A stretch of DNA of 64,000 nucleotides from assembly GCA_029204225.1 (NCBI GenBank), contig CM055105.1, forward strand, positions 51,041,680 through 51,105,679, in the 5' to 3' direction. This DNA is from Diphasiastrum complanatum. Lineage: Eukaryota > Streptophyta > Lycopodiopsida > Lycopodiales > Lycopodiaceae. The position numbers and the translations under genes were made by a program. Below, in pieces: positions 21,671 through 32,119 of this stretch. The notes under the pieces are model-generated. The model did no database searches. It had not been told where the DNA came from and saw nothing but the letters and a program-made list of their open reading frames with translations. Numbering within the stretch: position 1 is the first letter of the stretch; every line of letters starts with the position of its first letter.

Positions 21671-22849
21671 TTGGCCAACACTAATAAGATTCTTATAGGC
21701 TTAGGTACATAAAGAACTTTAGAGAGAGAAAGAACTTTAGAGGATGCAAGCTTCAAGGGAATGTTCCCTATGCCTTCAATAGGACATTCAAAATCATTTG
21801 CAGTGTATATTGATTTCTTGACTCCATCATAAGATGCAATATAAGAGAAAGAGTCCTTGGAGCTACACATATGTGAAGAGGCTCCACTATCAATATACCA
21901 TAGGCTATCCTTCTTGAAAGGAGTAGATGAGAAACTAGAGAGCATAAGAGATCCCTCTCCATCATTTGCAGTAGTGTCTTCCTTCTCATTGGTAATGTTG
22001 GCTTGCTTGAGTTGATTCTTCTTCTTGAAGCAATTGGTGGCATAATGGCCTTTCTTGCCATAATAAAAGCACTTGATCTTCTTCTTCTTGAGCTTGGATG
22101 ATGAAGCTTTAGAGGAATCATCTTCCTCCTCATCTTCATCTTTGGATTTGACTTTGTCCTTGCTTGAGGATTGTTGATGTTGGTTCTTACTCCTCCCTTT
22201 GTGCTTATCCTTGGAAAAGAGAGCTTTGCCATCATTATGAGTGAGAGAGAGCTTGTCCATCCTCAAGAGCTTGTACTCTTGTCTTGATTCTTCTGAAATT
22301 AGCACACTTTGGAGAGCCTCCAAACTTGGTAGCTCCTCCTTAATGGCATAGGATTGGACAAGGTTATCAAATTCACTTCTCAAGCCATTGAGAATGACTT
22401 GAACTAGCTCATTTTGATTGATGGAATCACCCAAAACAAGCAAGTTCTCTATGAAGATCTTTTACTCTCAAAACATAACTAGATGCACTCTCATCACTCT
22501 TTTGGCTACTTTGAAAGATTTGATTTCTAAGAGTGAGAAGCCTAGAGGTATTCTTAGCCTCATAGATAGTCTTGAGACAATACCAAGCTTCTTTGGCTAT
22601 TGTACAAGTACCTATCTCCCTCAATATCTCATTAGAGAAACTCATCTTAATGTAGTGGAGAGCCATCCTAGTTCTATTTTTGTATTTTTGGACCTCTTGA
22701 AGAACTTGTGGTTCTTCTTCAAGGCCAAGAACTGTGTCCATCACGTTTTGAACGATCAAGATGGACTCCATCCTCATTTTCCAAATTGAATAGTTTGAAG
22801 TGGACAGTCTTTCACTTGGATCCAACAAGGATGAATCCATTGAAGACAT
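21646..22849 (-). pseudogene. Copia gag and protease of element B
   Basis: Minus strand. The start at 22,849 gives a gag beginning MSSMDSSLLDPSERLSTSN with the usual SNYSIWKMRMES motif, broken by a frameshift near 22,430 and resumed from 22,443. The zinc knuckle reads CFYYGKKGHYATNC: the second Cys of CX2CX4HX4C is Tyr, so zinc binding should be lost. Protease follows with DSGASSHMC and IGNIPLKL. Gag packages RNA in virus-like particles and the protease matures the polyprotein. Here the frameshift and the Cys loss mark a dead or trans-dependent copy. Element A is inserted 33 bp upstream of the start codon. Confidence 0.85.
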
Positions 22850-22886
22850 TTGAAGTGAAGAAAACTCAAATGATGAACAATAAATG

Positions 22887-23541
22887 TGTGAAAATTGTCA
22901 ACATTTCCTAGCTAGTTTGAGGCCTAAATTGGCTAAAATTGTAAATAGTTTTGGTTCTGGAGTTTCACACGTGTGAACCAGGCCACAATGTTTTTATTTA
23001 CTGTATTTTTTCAGTATGATGAAGTGTCAAACTTCATACCCTTCAAAATGAGACCATTTTGATGTATTTTGGTCATATAAGCCATTTTTAGCTATTTTTC
23101 CTATATAGGGAATATCTAGGGTCAAGTACCTTCTAGAGAGAGGAGAGAGAGTCATCTTCCTCATCCATAAATAGTAGGGAAGTCGTGGAAAACAGGTTGG
23201 AGAAACCTTTTGTATGCTTCATTGAGATCAATAGATCATTGTCATTGTTTCTTCCTCCATTGAGAGCATTGTTGTGTGTATTGTCTTCAAGCTATTGTGT
23301 ATGATCTTAGGTGCTTTCCAAAAGTGATAGGCTGATGTATTATGGACTGTATAATGCTATTTTGGGCCGCACTTGATGTTTATGGAAGTTTCCATTTGTG
23401 ATAAATGCTTTTTGATCAAGTTCTTTGCATTCTAGGTAGCATAGAATGTGTTGCCAATTCCTAGCTTATGTAGTTTGGAGTGCAAGCATTCAAGCCAATG
23501 ATCTTGGAGTTTAGATCCACTTAGGATCTGTATTTTTCACA
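22887..23541 (+). repeat. 5' LTR of element A (promoter-bearing)
   Basis: TG...CA, 655 bp. It contains the palindrome TTTCACACGTGTGAA near 22,970 (a G-box core CACGTG) and TATA-like motifs CTATATAGGG near 23,103 and CATAAATAGTAGGG near 23,166. Transcription probably starts about 30 bp beyond one of these, with R and U5 following. The start site is inferred. Confidence 0.9.
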
Positions 23542-23554
23542 TGGTATCAGAGCT
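23542..23554 (+). other. Primer binding site of element A
   Basis: TGGTATCAGAGCT directly after the LTR, complementary to the initiator-Met tRNA 3' end; starts minus-strand DNA synthesis. Confidence 0.95.
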
Positions 23555-24713
23555 GGTTGGCTTCTATTTACAGTAAGTATTCCATTTTTGGTGATATTTG
23601 GATGTTTGATCAAGTTCTAGCATGATTTTGCATTGCTTTGTTGATCAAATCTTACTAACCTTTGTTTTGTGAGTTGAACTTGTGGATCAAAAGCATATTT
23701 CAGGTCTATTGAAGATCAGAGGCTGAAAAGAAACTATTTTGGATCAGATCATAACACCTAATCATTTGTGATTGTGAGGCTTGTGCATATTCAATACTAA
23801 CAATGTTCTTTTCAATCCTATTGTTGACAATCTCCATTCTTGGATGAACACTCTCCTTAAGTGGATGAAACTTCTCCTTAAGTGGATGACAAATGCTCTT
23901 TTGAGTGAGTTGTAATTCTCCTAAAGGCTGAGCAAAGCTCCCATTTGGATGAAAGATCCCCTTTTTTGGGTGAACATATTGTAAGCTCCATTGTGAAGAG
24001 CATATTGTAAAGATTGTCATCAATTTTGGCATAAATTTTGGTGTACTTTGTTGAGCATGTAAGTAACTCTCCTTATGTAATTTGATTGGAGCATTTGCTG
24101 GAAGGTGTTAACCATTATGCAAGTGTGTTTTCAGGTTCTTAACAGGTTGAGGAACATTCTCATGTGAAGTGATCTTAGATCTACATCTAAACACCAAGAT
24201 TTGACAAGATAGTGAAGCTAGTCTTGTGATTCACTAAGTGTGCTCATTCATTCACCTCTAAATCTTGTATTTATCACTTGCTGGAGTTTATAAACTTTTA
24301 GAAGTGTGGTTTACATGTGGTTTTACAGGTTGAATCAATATCTTAGTGTGTTGATCATATGTTGATCAAGTTTGTTCATTACTAGGTAATCTTGGCATCC
24401 TAGTTTTGGGTATTTTCTAAGAATGCAAGTAACTCTTCACACCATAACTTGATTTGGTCACTTGCTGGAAAGTTTGAGAGCTTAAGCAAGAGTGTGTTCA
24501 GGTTGGTTTGATTTTGTAATCCATTCTTAGTGTGTGCAAAGTGTTGCATGTGTTTCAATCTTCCTTTCTATGCTTGGAAACCATCTAGGTTCAAGATAGA
24601 AGTGTTTTAGGGTCCTAAATCTTCATAGATCTCTTTATCTATCATTTGTTGAGAGAAAAGTGAGTGCTAAGTGCTTTAGGACAGAACCTAAAAGTTGAAG
24701 AAACATTAGAATC
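23555..24713 (+). other. Leader of element A with internal repeats
   Basis: A 1.16-kb untranslated leader. It carries three imperfect repeats built on CACTTGCTGGA/ATTTGCTGGA ... AAGTGTG ... CAGGTT at about 24,057-24,150, 24,270-24,332 and 24,425-24,515. A GTAAGTATT at 23,573 and an ATATTTCAG near 23,702 look like splice sites but are unproven. Confidence 0.6.
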
Positions 24714-27700
24714 ATGGCTTCCAATGGTGGGATCATGCTAGAGTCTAGTGAAAGGTTGAGTTCATCAAACTACTCTACTTGGAAAGTGAGGATGGAGTCC
24801 TTACTTGAGTTGAATGAACTCATGGACATAGTTGCAGAAATTGAAGAGAGACCTCTCACACTTCAAGAGCAACAAAGGTTTGATAAGAAGGCCAAAAGGG
24901 CTCTTCATATCATTAAAATGAATGTTACAAATGAACTTCTCAAGGAAGTTGGAAAGTGTCAAAGTGCAAGTGAGGCATGGAATGCCTTAAAGAAGCTCTT
25001 TGAATCAAAGTCCACATCTAGGGTATTGACCCTAAGGAGACAAATATTTTCTAGTAGGCAAAGAGAGGGTGAAAGTGCTCATGCATTTATCTTGAGAGTT
25101 AAGTCCCTAAGTGATGATTTAGCATGCATTGATGAGAACATAAAAGATGGTGAAATAGTCCAAGTTATGTTGAATGGTTTGCTAAATGAACATGCTAACC
25201 TTGTGCAAAGTTTTGCCATTCAAAGAGTCTTGCCAAGTGTGGTTGACTTGCAAGAAATCTTATTGGCTGAAGAACATAGGTTGCAATCAAAGCTTGATGG
25301 TGAATCCTTGCAAGGTGGAGGTGAAGAGGCTTTCTTCACAAAAGGCAAATTCAAGGGCAAAGATAAAGGCAAAGGGAAATGGTCCAAAGGTGGTAACTTT
25401 GATCATGATGATCACTCTTCCTCTTCCTCTTCTACTAAGAACAATAAGTCAAAGTTCAAGTGCTTTTATTGTGGGATAAAAGGTCATTTTGCAAATGAAT
25501 GTTATAAGAAGAAAAGAGAGCAAGGAGAGAGGCAAGGAAATCTTACAATAGATGAGGAAGAACATAACACATGTGAATCACTTGTTATGACTTCAAGTTT
25601 GTTAGCCAACATAGATGATAATGATCCTTGGTGGATTGATAGTGGAGCCTCATCTCACATGACAAGACATAAGGAATACTTTACATCCTTATTGTCTTAT
25701 GAGGGAGAAGGTAACATCATCTACACTGCAAATGATGGTCAATGTGACATCAAAGGCATAGGCACTATTCCTATTTCCCTTTCAACAAATAGGAAAGCAA
25801 ATCTTGAAAATGTTTTGTACATTCCTTCAATCACTAAGAATTTGCTTAGTGTAAGTCAAATGATTGACAAAGGACTTGATGTGGAGTTCATTGGAGATGC
25901 ATGTTTGATAAGTAAATGTGGATCCTTGATTGCTCAAGGTAGGAGGCATGGTAAACTTTTCAAGCTTGATGCATGTGTGATCTCTAATCATGAAGGATGT
26001 ATGGCTAGGGAGCAATTGACAAACCAAGAAGTTTGGCACAAGAGGTTGGGCCATCCCAACTTCAAATCTTTGGAGGTAATGGCAAAGAAAGAGCTTGTTC
26101 TTGGTCTCCCTAAAAGTCTTGTTGCAAACAATAGTGTTTGTGAACATTGTGCCTTGTCCAAATCTCATAGACTTGCTTATTCTAGATCTACTTCTAGATC
26201 TAAAGAAGCTTTTCAACTTGTGCATTCTGATATTCATTCTTCTAGTACAACTAGCAATGGTGGGGCAAAGATGTATGCAACTTTCATTGATGACTTTAGT
26301 AGGTATACTTGGATCTATCTTCTTAAAAGTAAGGATGAAGTGTTTGCTACATTTGTCAAGTTCAAGAATGAAATGGAAAACCAATTCAATACAAAGATCA
26401 AATGCTTAAGATCTGATAATGGAGGGGAATACACCTCAAATAGGTTCAAAGACTTTTGTATAGCACATGGGATTAAGAGGGAGATGTCTAGTCCTAGGAC
26501 TCCACAACAGAATGGAGTGGCCGAGAGGAAGAATAGAACCCTTTGTGAATGTGCCAAGGCAATGAGACTACATGCTAATCTTGCTAAGTCTTTTTGGGGG
26601 GAAGCTTTAGCATGTGCTAACTATCTATGTAATAGATGGACAAGTGCTTCCTTGGATGGTAAAACTCCTCATGAGGTTCTTTATGGTAGAAGGCCGAGTG
26701 TCAAGCATTGTAGGATCTTTGGATGTACATGTTTTGTCAATATCACACTTGATGATAGAACTAAAGAAGATCCTTCATCAAAGAAGGGTGTGTTTGTTGG
26801 CTATAGTGAAGTAAGCAAGGCTTACAAAGTGTACATTCCTTCTACAAAGAAAGTTGTCATAAGTAGGGATGTCATCTTTCATGAAGAGAATGTTTTCAAT
26901 GTTGTTGATGTTGATGTTGATGTGCCTACTAATCATCATGATGTGCAAGATGTCTTGGATGAAGATGGAGATGCCACTCCAAAGCAAACTTCAAGGAAGA
27001 CTCAAAGGCAAAGGGCTAAGCCATCAAGGCTAACCTATGATGAAAAAGAAAAGCAAGTGGTGGACAACTCTAACTTTGCTTTTCTTACCTCTTTTGATGA
27101 ACCAACTTGTGTAGGTGAAGCAATTCAAAAGAAGGAATGGATCCAAGCCATGGATCATGAGCATCAAGCACTCATCAAAAGCAACACATGGAGGTTGGTA
27201 AAGCTTCCAAAGGACAAGAAGGCAATTGGTTGTAAGTGGATCTTCAAGATCAAGACAAATCAAGATGGATCAATCAACAAGTACAAGGCAAGGTTGGTGG
27301 CAAAGGGGTATGCTCAAGAATATGGTATTGACTATGATGAGACCTTTGCACCCGTGGCAAAGATGGTAACTATTCGAATCCTAATCTCTCTTGAAACTCT
27401 TTATGATTGGGATATGTGGCAAATGGATGTTACTAATGCCTTCTTGAATGGTGATCTTGAAGAAGATATTTACATGGAGCAACCCGAGTGCTATGTTTCA
27501 CATGATGAGCCTAATCATGTGTGCTATCTCCAAAAGAGTTTGTATGGGCTAAAGCAAGCACCAAGGAGTTGGTATGCTAAGCTCAATTCCTTCTTACTTT
27601 CTCAAAACTTTGTTATGAGTGAGTATGATCATTCTCTCTACTTTAGATTGAATGAAAATGATATCACTTTACTTTTGATCTATGTTGATGACATTATCTT

Positions 27701-28667
27701 AAGTGGTGGTAACAATCTAGATATAGATGAAATCAAGATGGCACTCAAAAGAGAGTTTGAAATTCAAGATCTTGGTAAACTTCATTATATCTTAGGAATA
27801 GAGATTATTAGAACTTCTAAATCTACATTCATATGTCAAGAAAAGTATGTTAACTCTATTCTAAAAAGGTTTCATATGGAAGATTGTAAAGTTGTTTCTA
27901 CTCCTATGGAATCAAATGTAAAGCTAACTACAAGAAGTAATGAAAGATCCTTCAAGGACATTACTCTCTATAGAAAGCTAATAGGATCTCTTATATGGTT
28001 AACCATCACAAGACCTGATCTAAGCTTTGTGGTTGGTAAACTAAGTCAATTTATGCAAGATCCTAGTGAGGCTCATTGGAAGCTAGGAAAGAGAGTACTT
28101 AGATACATCTCGGGATCTAGAGATTTTGGCATCTTGTATGGAGGTACTACACCTAACCTTTGTGGATTTTCAGATTCAGATTTTGCAGGTGATCAAATGG
28201 ATAGGAAGTCAACAAGTGCCTTTGCAATCTATCTTGGAGATGGAGTGGTCTCATGGCTATCAAAGAAGCAACCAACTATCTCTCTATCTTCCACCGAAGC
28301 CGAGTACAAGGCATTAACAACATGCACCAAGGAGATTCTTTGGATCAAGAGGATGTTATTGGATCTTCACTTGCTGGAACCAGAGAAGACTCCAATCATA
28401 CTTTGTGATAACCTTTCAGCCCAAAGCTTGGCAAGCAATCCTGTTTTTCATGCAAGGAGCAAGCACATTGAGATTGCTCACCATTTTGTGAGAGATCAAG
28501 TCATTGCCAAAGAGGTGGAGCTTCAACATGTCTCTTCAAAGGAGTGTGTGGCTGATATCTTCACCAAACCATTGGGAAAGGACCTATATTTAATGCATAG
28601 ATCTAATCTTGGAATGTGCTCAAAGACTATGTTGAAACTAGCATCCAATGTTGAAGAGGGAGTGTGA
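24714..28667 (+). CDS. Gag-pol polyprotein of copia element A
   Basis: One open frame of 1,317 codons encodes everything a copia element needs. Gag is residues 1-280, starting MASNGGIMLESSERLSSSN, with zinc knuckle CFYCGIKGHFANEC at about 249. Aspartic protease has DSGASSHM at about 307. Integrase has the zinc-binding HKRLGHPN...CEHCALSKSH from about 441, catalytic Asp in VHSDIHS (~504), Asp in LRSDNGGEY (~566) and Glu in NGVAERKNR (~602). RT has GCKWIFKIKTNQDG (~839), QMDVTNAFLNG and the catalytic YVDD (~990). RNase H has SDSDFAGD (~1153), SSTEAEYKAL and DIFTKPL (~1280). All key residues are present. The stop TGA is formed by the first bases of the 3' LTR. The start is the first ATG of the frame and matches gag starts in B and E. 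No frameshift separates gag and pol. Confidence 0.96.
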   Translation: MASNGGIMLESSERLSSSNYSTWKVRMESLLELNELMDIVAEIEERPLTLQEQQRFDKKAKRALHIIKMNVTNELLKEVGKCQSASEAWNALKKLFESKSTSRVLTLRRQIFSSRQREGESAHAFILRVKSLSDDLACIDENIKDGEIVQVMLNGLLNEHANLVQSFAIQRVLPSVVDLQEILLAEEHRLQSKLDGESLQGGGEEAFFTKGKFKGKDKGKGKWSKGGNFDHDDHSSSSSSTKNNKSKFKCFYCGIKGHFANECYKKKREQGERQGNLTIDEEEHNTCESLVMTSSLLANIDDNDPWWIDSGASSHMTRHKEYFTSLLSYEGEGNIIYTANDGQCDIKGIGTIPISLSTNRKANLENVLYIPSITKNLLSVSQMIDKGLDVEFIGDACLISKCGSLIAQGRRHGKLFKLDACVISNHEGCMAREQLTNQEVWHKRLGHPNFKSLEVMAKKELVLGLPKSLVANNSVCEHCALSKSHRLAYSRSTSRSKEAFQLVHSDIHSSSTTSNGGAKMYATFIDDFSRYTWIYLLKSKDEVFATFVKFKNEMENQFNTKIKCLRSDNGGEYTSNRFKDFCIAHGIKREMSSPRTPQQNGVAERKNRTLCECAKAMRLHANLAKSFWGEALACANYLCNRWTSASLDGKTPHEVLYGRRPSVKHCRIFGCTCFVNITLDDRTKEDPSSKKGVFVGYSEVSKAYKVYIPSTKKVVISRDVIFHEENVFNVVDVDVDVPTNHHDVQDVLDEDGDATPKQTSRKTQRQRAKPSRLTYDEKEKQVVDNSNFAFLTSFDEPTCVGEAIQKKEWIQAMDHEHQALIKSNTWRLVKLPKDKKAIGCKWIFKIKTNQDGSINKYKARLVAKGYAQEYGIDYDETFAPVAKMVTIRILISLETLYDWDMWQMDVTNAFLNGDLEEDIYMEQPECYVSHDEPNHVCYLQKSLYGLKQAPRSWYAKLNSFLLSQNFVMSEYDHSLYFRLNENDITLLLIYVDDIILSGGNNLDIDEIKMALKREFEIQDLGKLHYILGIEIIRTSKSTFICQEKYVNSILKRFHMEDCKVVSTPMESNVKLTTRSNERSFKDITLYRKLIGSLIWLTITRPDLSFVVGKLSQFMQDPSEAHWKLGKRVLRYISGSRDFGILYGGTTPNLCGFSDSDFAGDQMDRKSTSAFAIYLGDGVVSWLSKKQPTISLSSTEAEYKALTTCTKEILWIKRMLLDLHLLEPEKTPIILCDNLSAQSLASNPVFHARSKHIEIAHHFVRDQVIAKEVELQHVSSKECVADIFTKPLGKDLYLMHRSNLGMCSKTMLKLASNVEEGV

Positions 28668-29317
28668 AAATTGTCAACATTTCCTAGCTAGTTTGAGGCC
28701 TAAATTGGCTAAAATTGTAAATAGTTTTGGTTCTGGAGTTTCACACGTGTGAACCAGGCCACAATGTTTTTATTTACTGTATTTTTTCAGTATGATGAAG
28801 TGTCAAACTTCATACCCTTCAAAATGAGACCATTTTGATGTATTTTGGTCATATAAGCCATTTTTAGCTATTTTTCCTATATAGGGAATATCTAGGGTCA
28901 AGTACCTTCTAGAGAGAGGAGAGAGAGTCATCTTCCTCATCCATAAATAGTAGGGAAGTCGTGGAAAACAGGTTGGAGAAACCTTTTGTATGCTTCATTG
29001 AGATCAATAGATCATTGTCATTGTTTCTTCCTCCATTGAGAGCATTGTTGTGTGTATTGTCTTCAAGCTATTGTGTATGATCTTAGGTGCTTTCCAAAAG
29101 TGATAGGCTGATGTATTATGGACTGTATAATGCTATTTTGGGCCGCACTTGATGTTTATGGAAGTTTCCATTTGTGATAAATGCTTTTTGATCAAGTTCT
29201 TTGCATTCTAGGTAGCATAGAATGTGTTGCCAATTCCTAGCTTATGTAGTTTGGAGTGCAAGCATTCAAGCCAATGATCTTGAAGTTTAGATCCACTTAG
29301 AATCTGTATTTTTCACA
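28663..29317 (+). repeat. 3' LTR of element A
   Basis: 655 bp, same length as the 5' LTR with no indels; preceded by the polypurine GAAGAGGGAG and followed by the AAATG target duplication. Confidence 0.95.
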
Positions 29318-30027
29318 AAATGTTGTTATACACTCTCAATAGGATCTAATAATAGAGTACTATCTCCTCCTATGAAAGATCTTGCAACTATTTGTGAATT
29401 GATTCTCACTAGCTACACAAATCTCTCTAAAACAAGATCTATTTCACATCAAATGATGAAGTATGGGCAAAGTTAGGATCAAACACTCTTAGCACGTGTG
29501 AAGTACACCAAGAAACCAAATTTGACTCAAATACAATGATATTGCATGAAACAAAATGACTAAGATCTCAAAACAGTGCCTAGATCACATATAGATGAGA
29601 TTGGTAAGCATACAACTGTGATTTTGGATCAACCAAGCAATATCTTGACCAAAACAAATGTGTCCACCCAGGTCTAGGTGACCTACCTAACCCTCTTCAA
29701 AATATTATAACATCTGATTGGCTCAACCAAATGGAATGAAACTGATTGCATCAGAAACTAGACAAAAATACTTTAAAACAAGCTATCAAGCAAGATAAAT
29801 GGATCAAGCATGAGAGAGGACTTCCAAACTGAAATTGGATGTTCCTCACACGTGTCTGAGCACTTTATTCCATACAATACCAGGTCAGACCCAATCAATG
29901 TACTTTTGATCTCTTTTGATCTAAAAATGAACAAGATAGCTAGGAAAATGGATCTTGACAATTTTTAGCTCAAGATTGATGAATAGTTTTCACTTAAATG
30001 GATCAAAATGCATGGTAACCTTAGGTA
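29318..30027 (-). other. Leader region upstream of B/C coding sequence
   Basis: Non-coding leader in minus orientation, directly contiguous with 22,886 before A inserted. It resembles the leaders of I (8300-8718) and H (12,510-12,923), for example TTTTGGATCAA and GTGTCCAC...GGTCTAGG patches. It probably belongs to C, joined to the 5' end of B by a deletion that removed B's 5' LTR. The junction position is not resolved. Confidence 0.5.
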
Positions 30028-30040
30028 GGCTCTGATACCA
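30028..30040 (-). other. Primer binding site of element C
   Basis: Minus-strand TGGTATCAGAGCC abutting the LTR that begins at plus 30,041. Confidence 0.85.
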
Positions 30041-30776
30041 TGTTGATTTGACACATGTGGATTGTCCACAACATGTACTTGTGATCTCCTAAGGTGTGTA
30101 GATGCACCAAGATCAAGACTAGATTGAGATTCAAGATCTATCTTTGATTCTATGGCAAAAACACACTACTACATGCATTCAGTCACTTACAACTCTCACT
30201 CACACGTGTGGAAAATATTCAAAAATTATTCTAAGTAAAAACAAGCTGCTCTCCTCGAGTAGAGAGAGAAAATCCATCATGAGCTCTCGGGTAGAGAGAG
30301 AAAGCTAGAAATCCAATGACACTCAAAATCCACAAAATCACCAAATCGATTAGATCCAAAATGAGGAGTACAATGATACTAGTAGATCCACGAGCTACCA
30401 CTATGCTTAACTATGATTGGACCACACTTTGTCACCTCTTAATCCTATTGGAACATTGATCCATGCACCTCTTAATTCTATTGGACTATATTCAAGCACA
30501 CCTCAAATTCCAATTGGACCTCACATGGTTCCACCTCTAAATCCTATTGGACCTCTTAGAATTCATCAAACAAAAGCATTACACTTGTCTACACTCTAAT
30601 TGGCACGAGTTTAGCTTCTTACTCTATTTTGGCTCAATAGTGGCATTACAAGTGGACATGCATAATTTGCCATCTATGCCAAATTTGTTCCTATCAACAT
30701 CCTACACCTAGATGCTTGATATAAAAAACATAAGACCCCTATATCTAACATAGATAATATTTTTCAATTCTACACA
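30041..30776 (-). repeat. 5' LTR of element C
   Basis: 736 bp on the minus strand, TGTGTAGAATTG ... CAAATCAACA. Its first ~187 bp match the truncated 3' LTR at 18,394-18,580. It contains a CACACGTGTG palindrome near 30,203. C is inserted in the protease coding region of copia fragment J. Confidence 0.85.
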
Positions 30777-31350
30777 TTGGGCACTCATGATCATTAGCAG
30801 TATAAATAGATCTCTTGAGTCCTTTGTAAGGTAAGATTGAGTCAAATGACTCTTTTGAATAGCTCATATGTGAAGAAGCTCCACTATCTAGGTACCAAGC
30901 TCCATCTTTCTTGAAAGGTGATGAAGAAAGACTAGACACCATCCTTCTCCATCACTTGCAACAAAATCTTCTTCAATCTCTTTGGAGAGATTAGCCTGCT
31001 TGAGTTGGTTTTTCTTCTTTAAGCAATTAGAGGCATAGTGCCCCTTCTTGCCACAGAAGAAACACTTCACTTTCTTCTTCTTGGTCTTTGAGTTAGAAGG
31101 ATGAGATGTATCATCCTCTTCACCATCTTTGTCTCAATCTTTGGCTTTGTCTTTGTTGGATGTTTGAGAGAACTGGTTCTTACTCCTTCCTTTATGCTTG
31201 TCTTTTACAAAGAGGGCTTTGTGACTTCTACCATGCTTGAGTTTGTTCATCCTGGAGAGTTGTCTAGATTCTTCAAAAATAAGAATTCCTTGGAGAGTTT
31301 CTAGATTAGGCAACTCCTCCCTAATAGCAAAAGACTGAACAAGCCACCAA
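30777..31350 (-). pseudogene. Copia gag-protease fragment J
   Basis: Minus strand: part of gag, then zinc knuckle CFFCGKKGHYASNC (a complete CX2CX4HX4C, near 31,040), linker NQLKQANLSKE, and protease YLDSGASSHMS (near 30,890), cut at ANDHECPM by the LTR of C. At least one frameshift separates the knuckle from the protease. The upstream end is joined at about 31,351 to an oppositely oriented gypsy gag fragment. It is a close relative of B and I. Confidence 0.85.
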
Positions 31351-31352
31351 AT

Positions 31353-32110
31353 CCATGCTCATCATTTGGTTCCTCGTTGGACTCCCACAATCGATAAGAT
31401 GTGAACTTCATTCCAATGATGAATATACATCATTGAAACAATCCATGTCGGATGCCATTCGGGAAGAAGACGAGGTCTCAGATGTTGATGAACCACGAGA
31501 ACGGAGAGCACATCGTGCTGTCCAAGAAGCTCGTCCAAACGATGACACTCGAGAACAGTTATGGAAGACACAGATGGAGTTGCTTAACCAGCAATACCAA
31601 CAACAGATGGAGAAACTCACAAAAGAGTTTCAAAACACTCTTAAGTCTATCCAGAGTTCGATGCCGGGTCAGTTACCCACTGGCCAAATTCACCATAGAT
31701 GAGAGAACACGTGGTGCCCTCACTGCCAAGGTGCACACACTGGCAATGAGTGCCCTTCATACCAACCGGTCCCAAATACTTCCTTGATCAAATGTGAAAT
31801 CTGCGACTTTATGGCCATACCTCTCTTTATTGCTATTATAATCTGAGGAATCAGCCTCACAATCAGTCAGGAGGACATTATCAACCTCCTAGGCAACCAT
31901 TTGTTTCACAGCACCACCACATGACTTATCAACCACGAAACAACCAGGTCCATATACAAGAGTTGCCCAGACAACCTAGACATGACCCTCAACCACAACT
32001 GGCGCTCTTAGGACCATCACCAAGAGGACAACAAGATCTAGGAGCACAAAAACATAGACATCCTCGAGAATCTGCCCAAGCACATCTGGTAGAAAACTCC
32101 TACAAATCAA
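31353..32110 (+). pseudogene. Ty3/gypsy gag fragment
   Basis: The plus strand encodes the C-terminal half of a gypsy gag: LVGLPQSIRCELHSNDEY, SMSDAIREEDEVSD, a Gln-rich helical stretch (QMELLNQQYQQQMEKL), then, after a frameshift near 31,690, a zinc knuckle in the CP.C...HTGNECP pattern and a Pro/Gln-rich tail. The gag of element L at 54,263-54,769 has the same order (IPIRRELKPADSYEQL, DAMDDAIREEYEGSD, CSICSQNHTANECP). It is an isolated piece with no pol. Confidence 0.8.
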
Positions 32111-32119
32111 TCATATTAC

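Larger units (their letters stand above)
22887..29317 (+). mobile_element. Intact Ty1/copia retrotransposon A
   Basis: 6,431 bp, plus strand. LTRs of 655 bp at 22,887-23,541 and 28,663-29,317 begin TGTGAAAATTG and end TTTTTCACA. The target duplication is AAATG at 22,882-22,886 and 29,318-29,322. PBS at 23,542; one open gag-pol frame at 24,714-28,667; polypurine tract GAAGAGGGAG just before the 3' LTR. By eye the LTRs differ at only two positions (23,507 and 23,525 versus their partners), so this is the youngest insertion in the window and a candidate autonomous element. It lies in the leader of element B. Confidence 0.97.

Noticed and set aside
25827-26384. Minus-strand frame of 185 codons inside element A
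   Set aside because: Antisense shadow of the intact gag-pol frame; no motif of its own.
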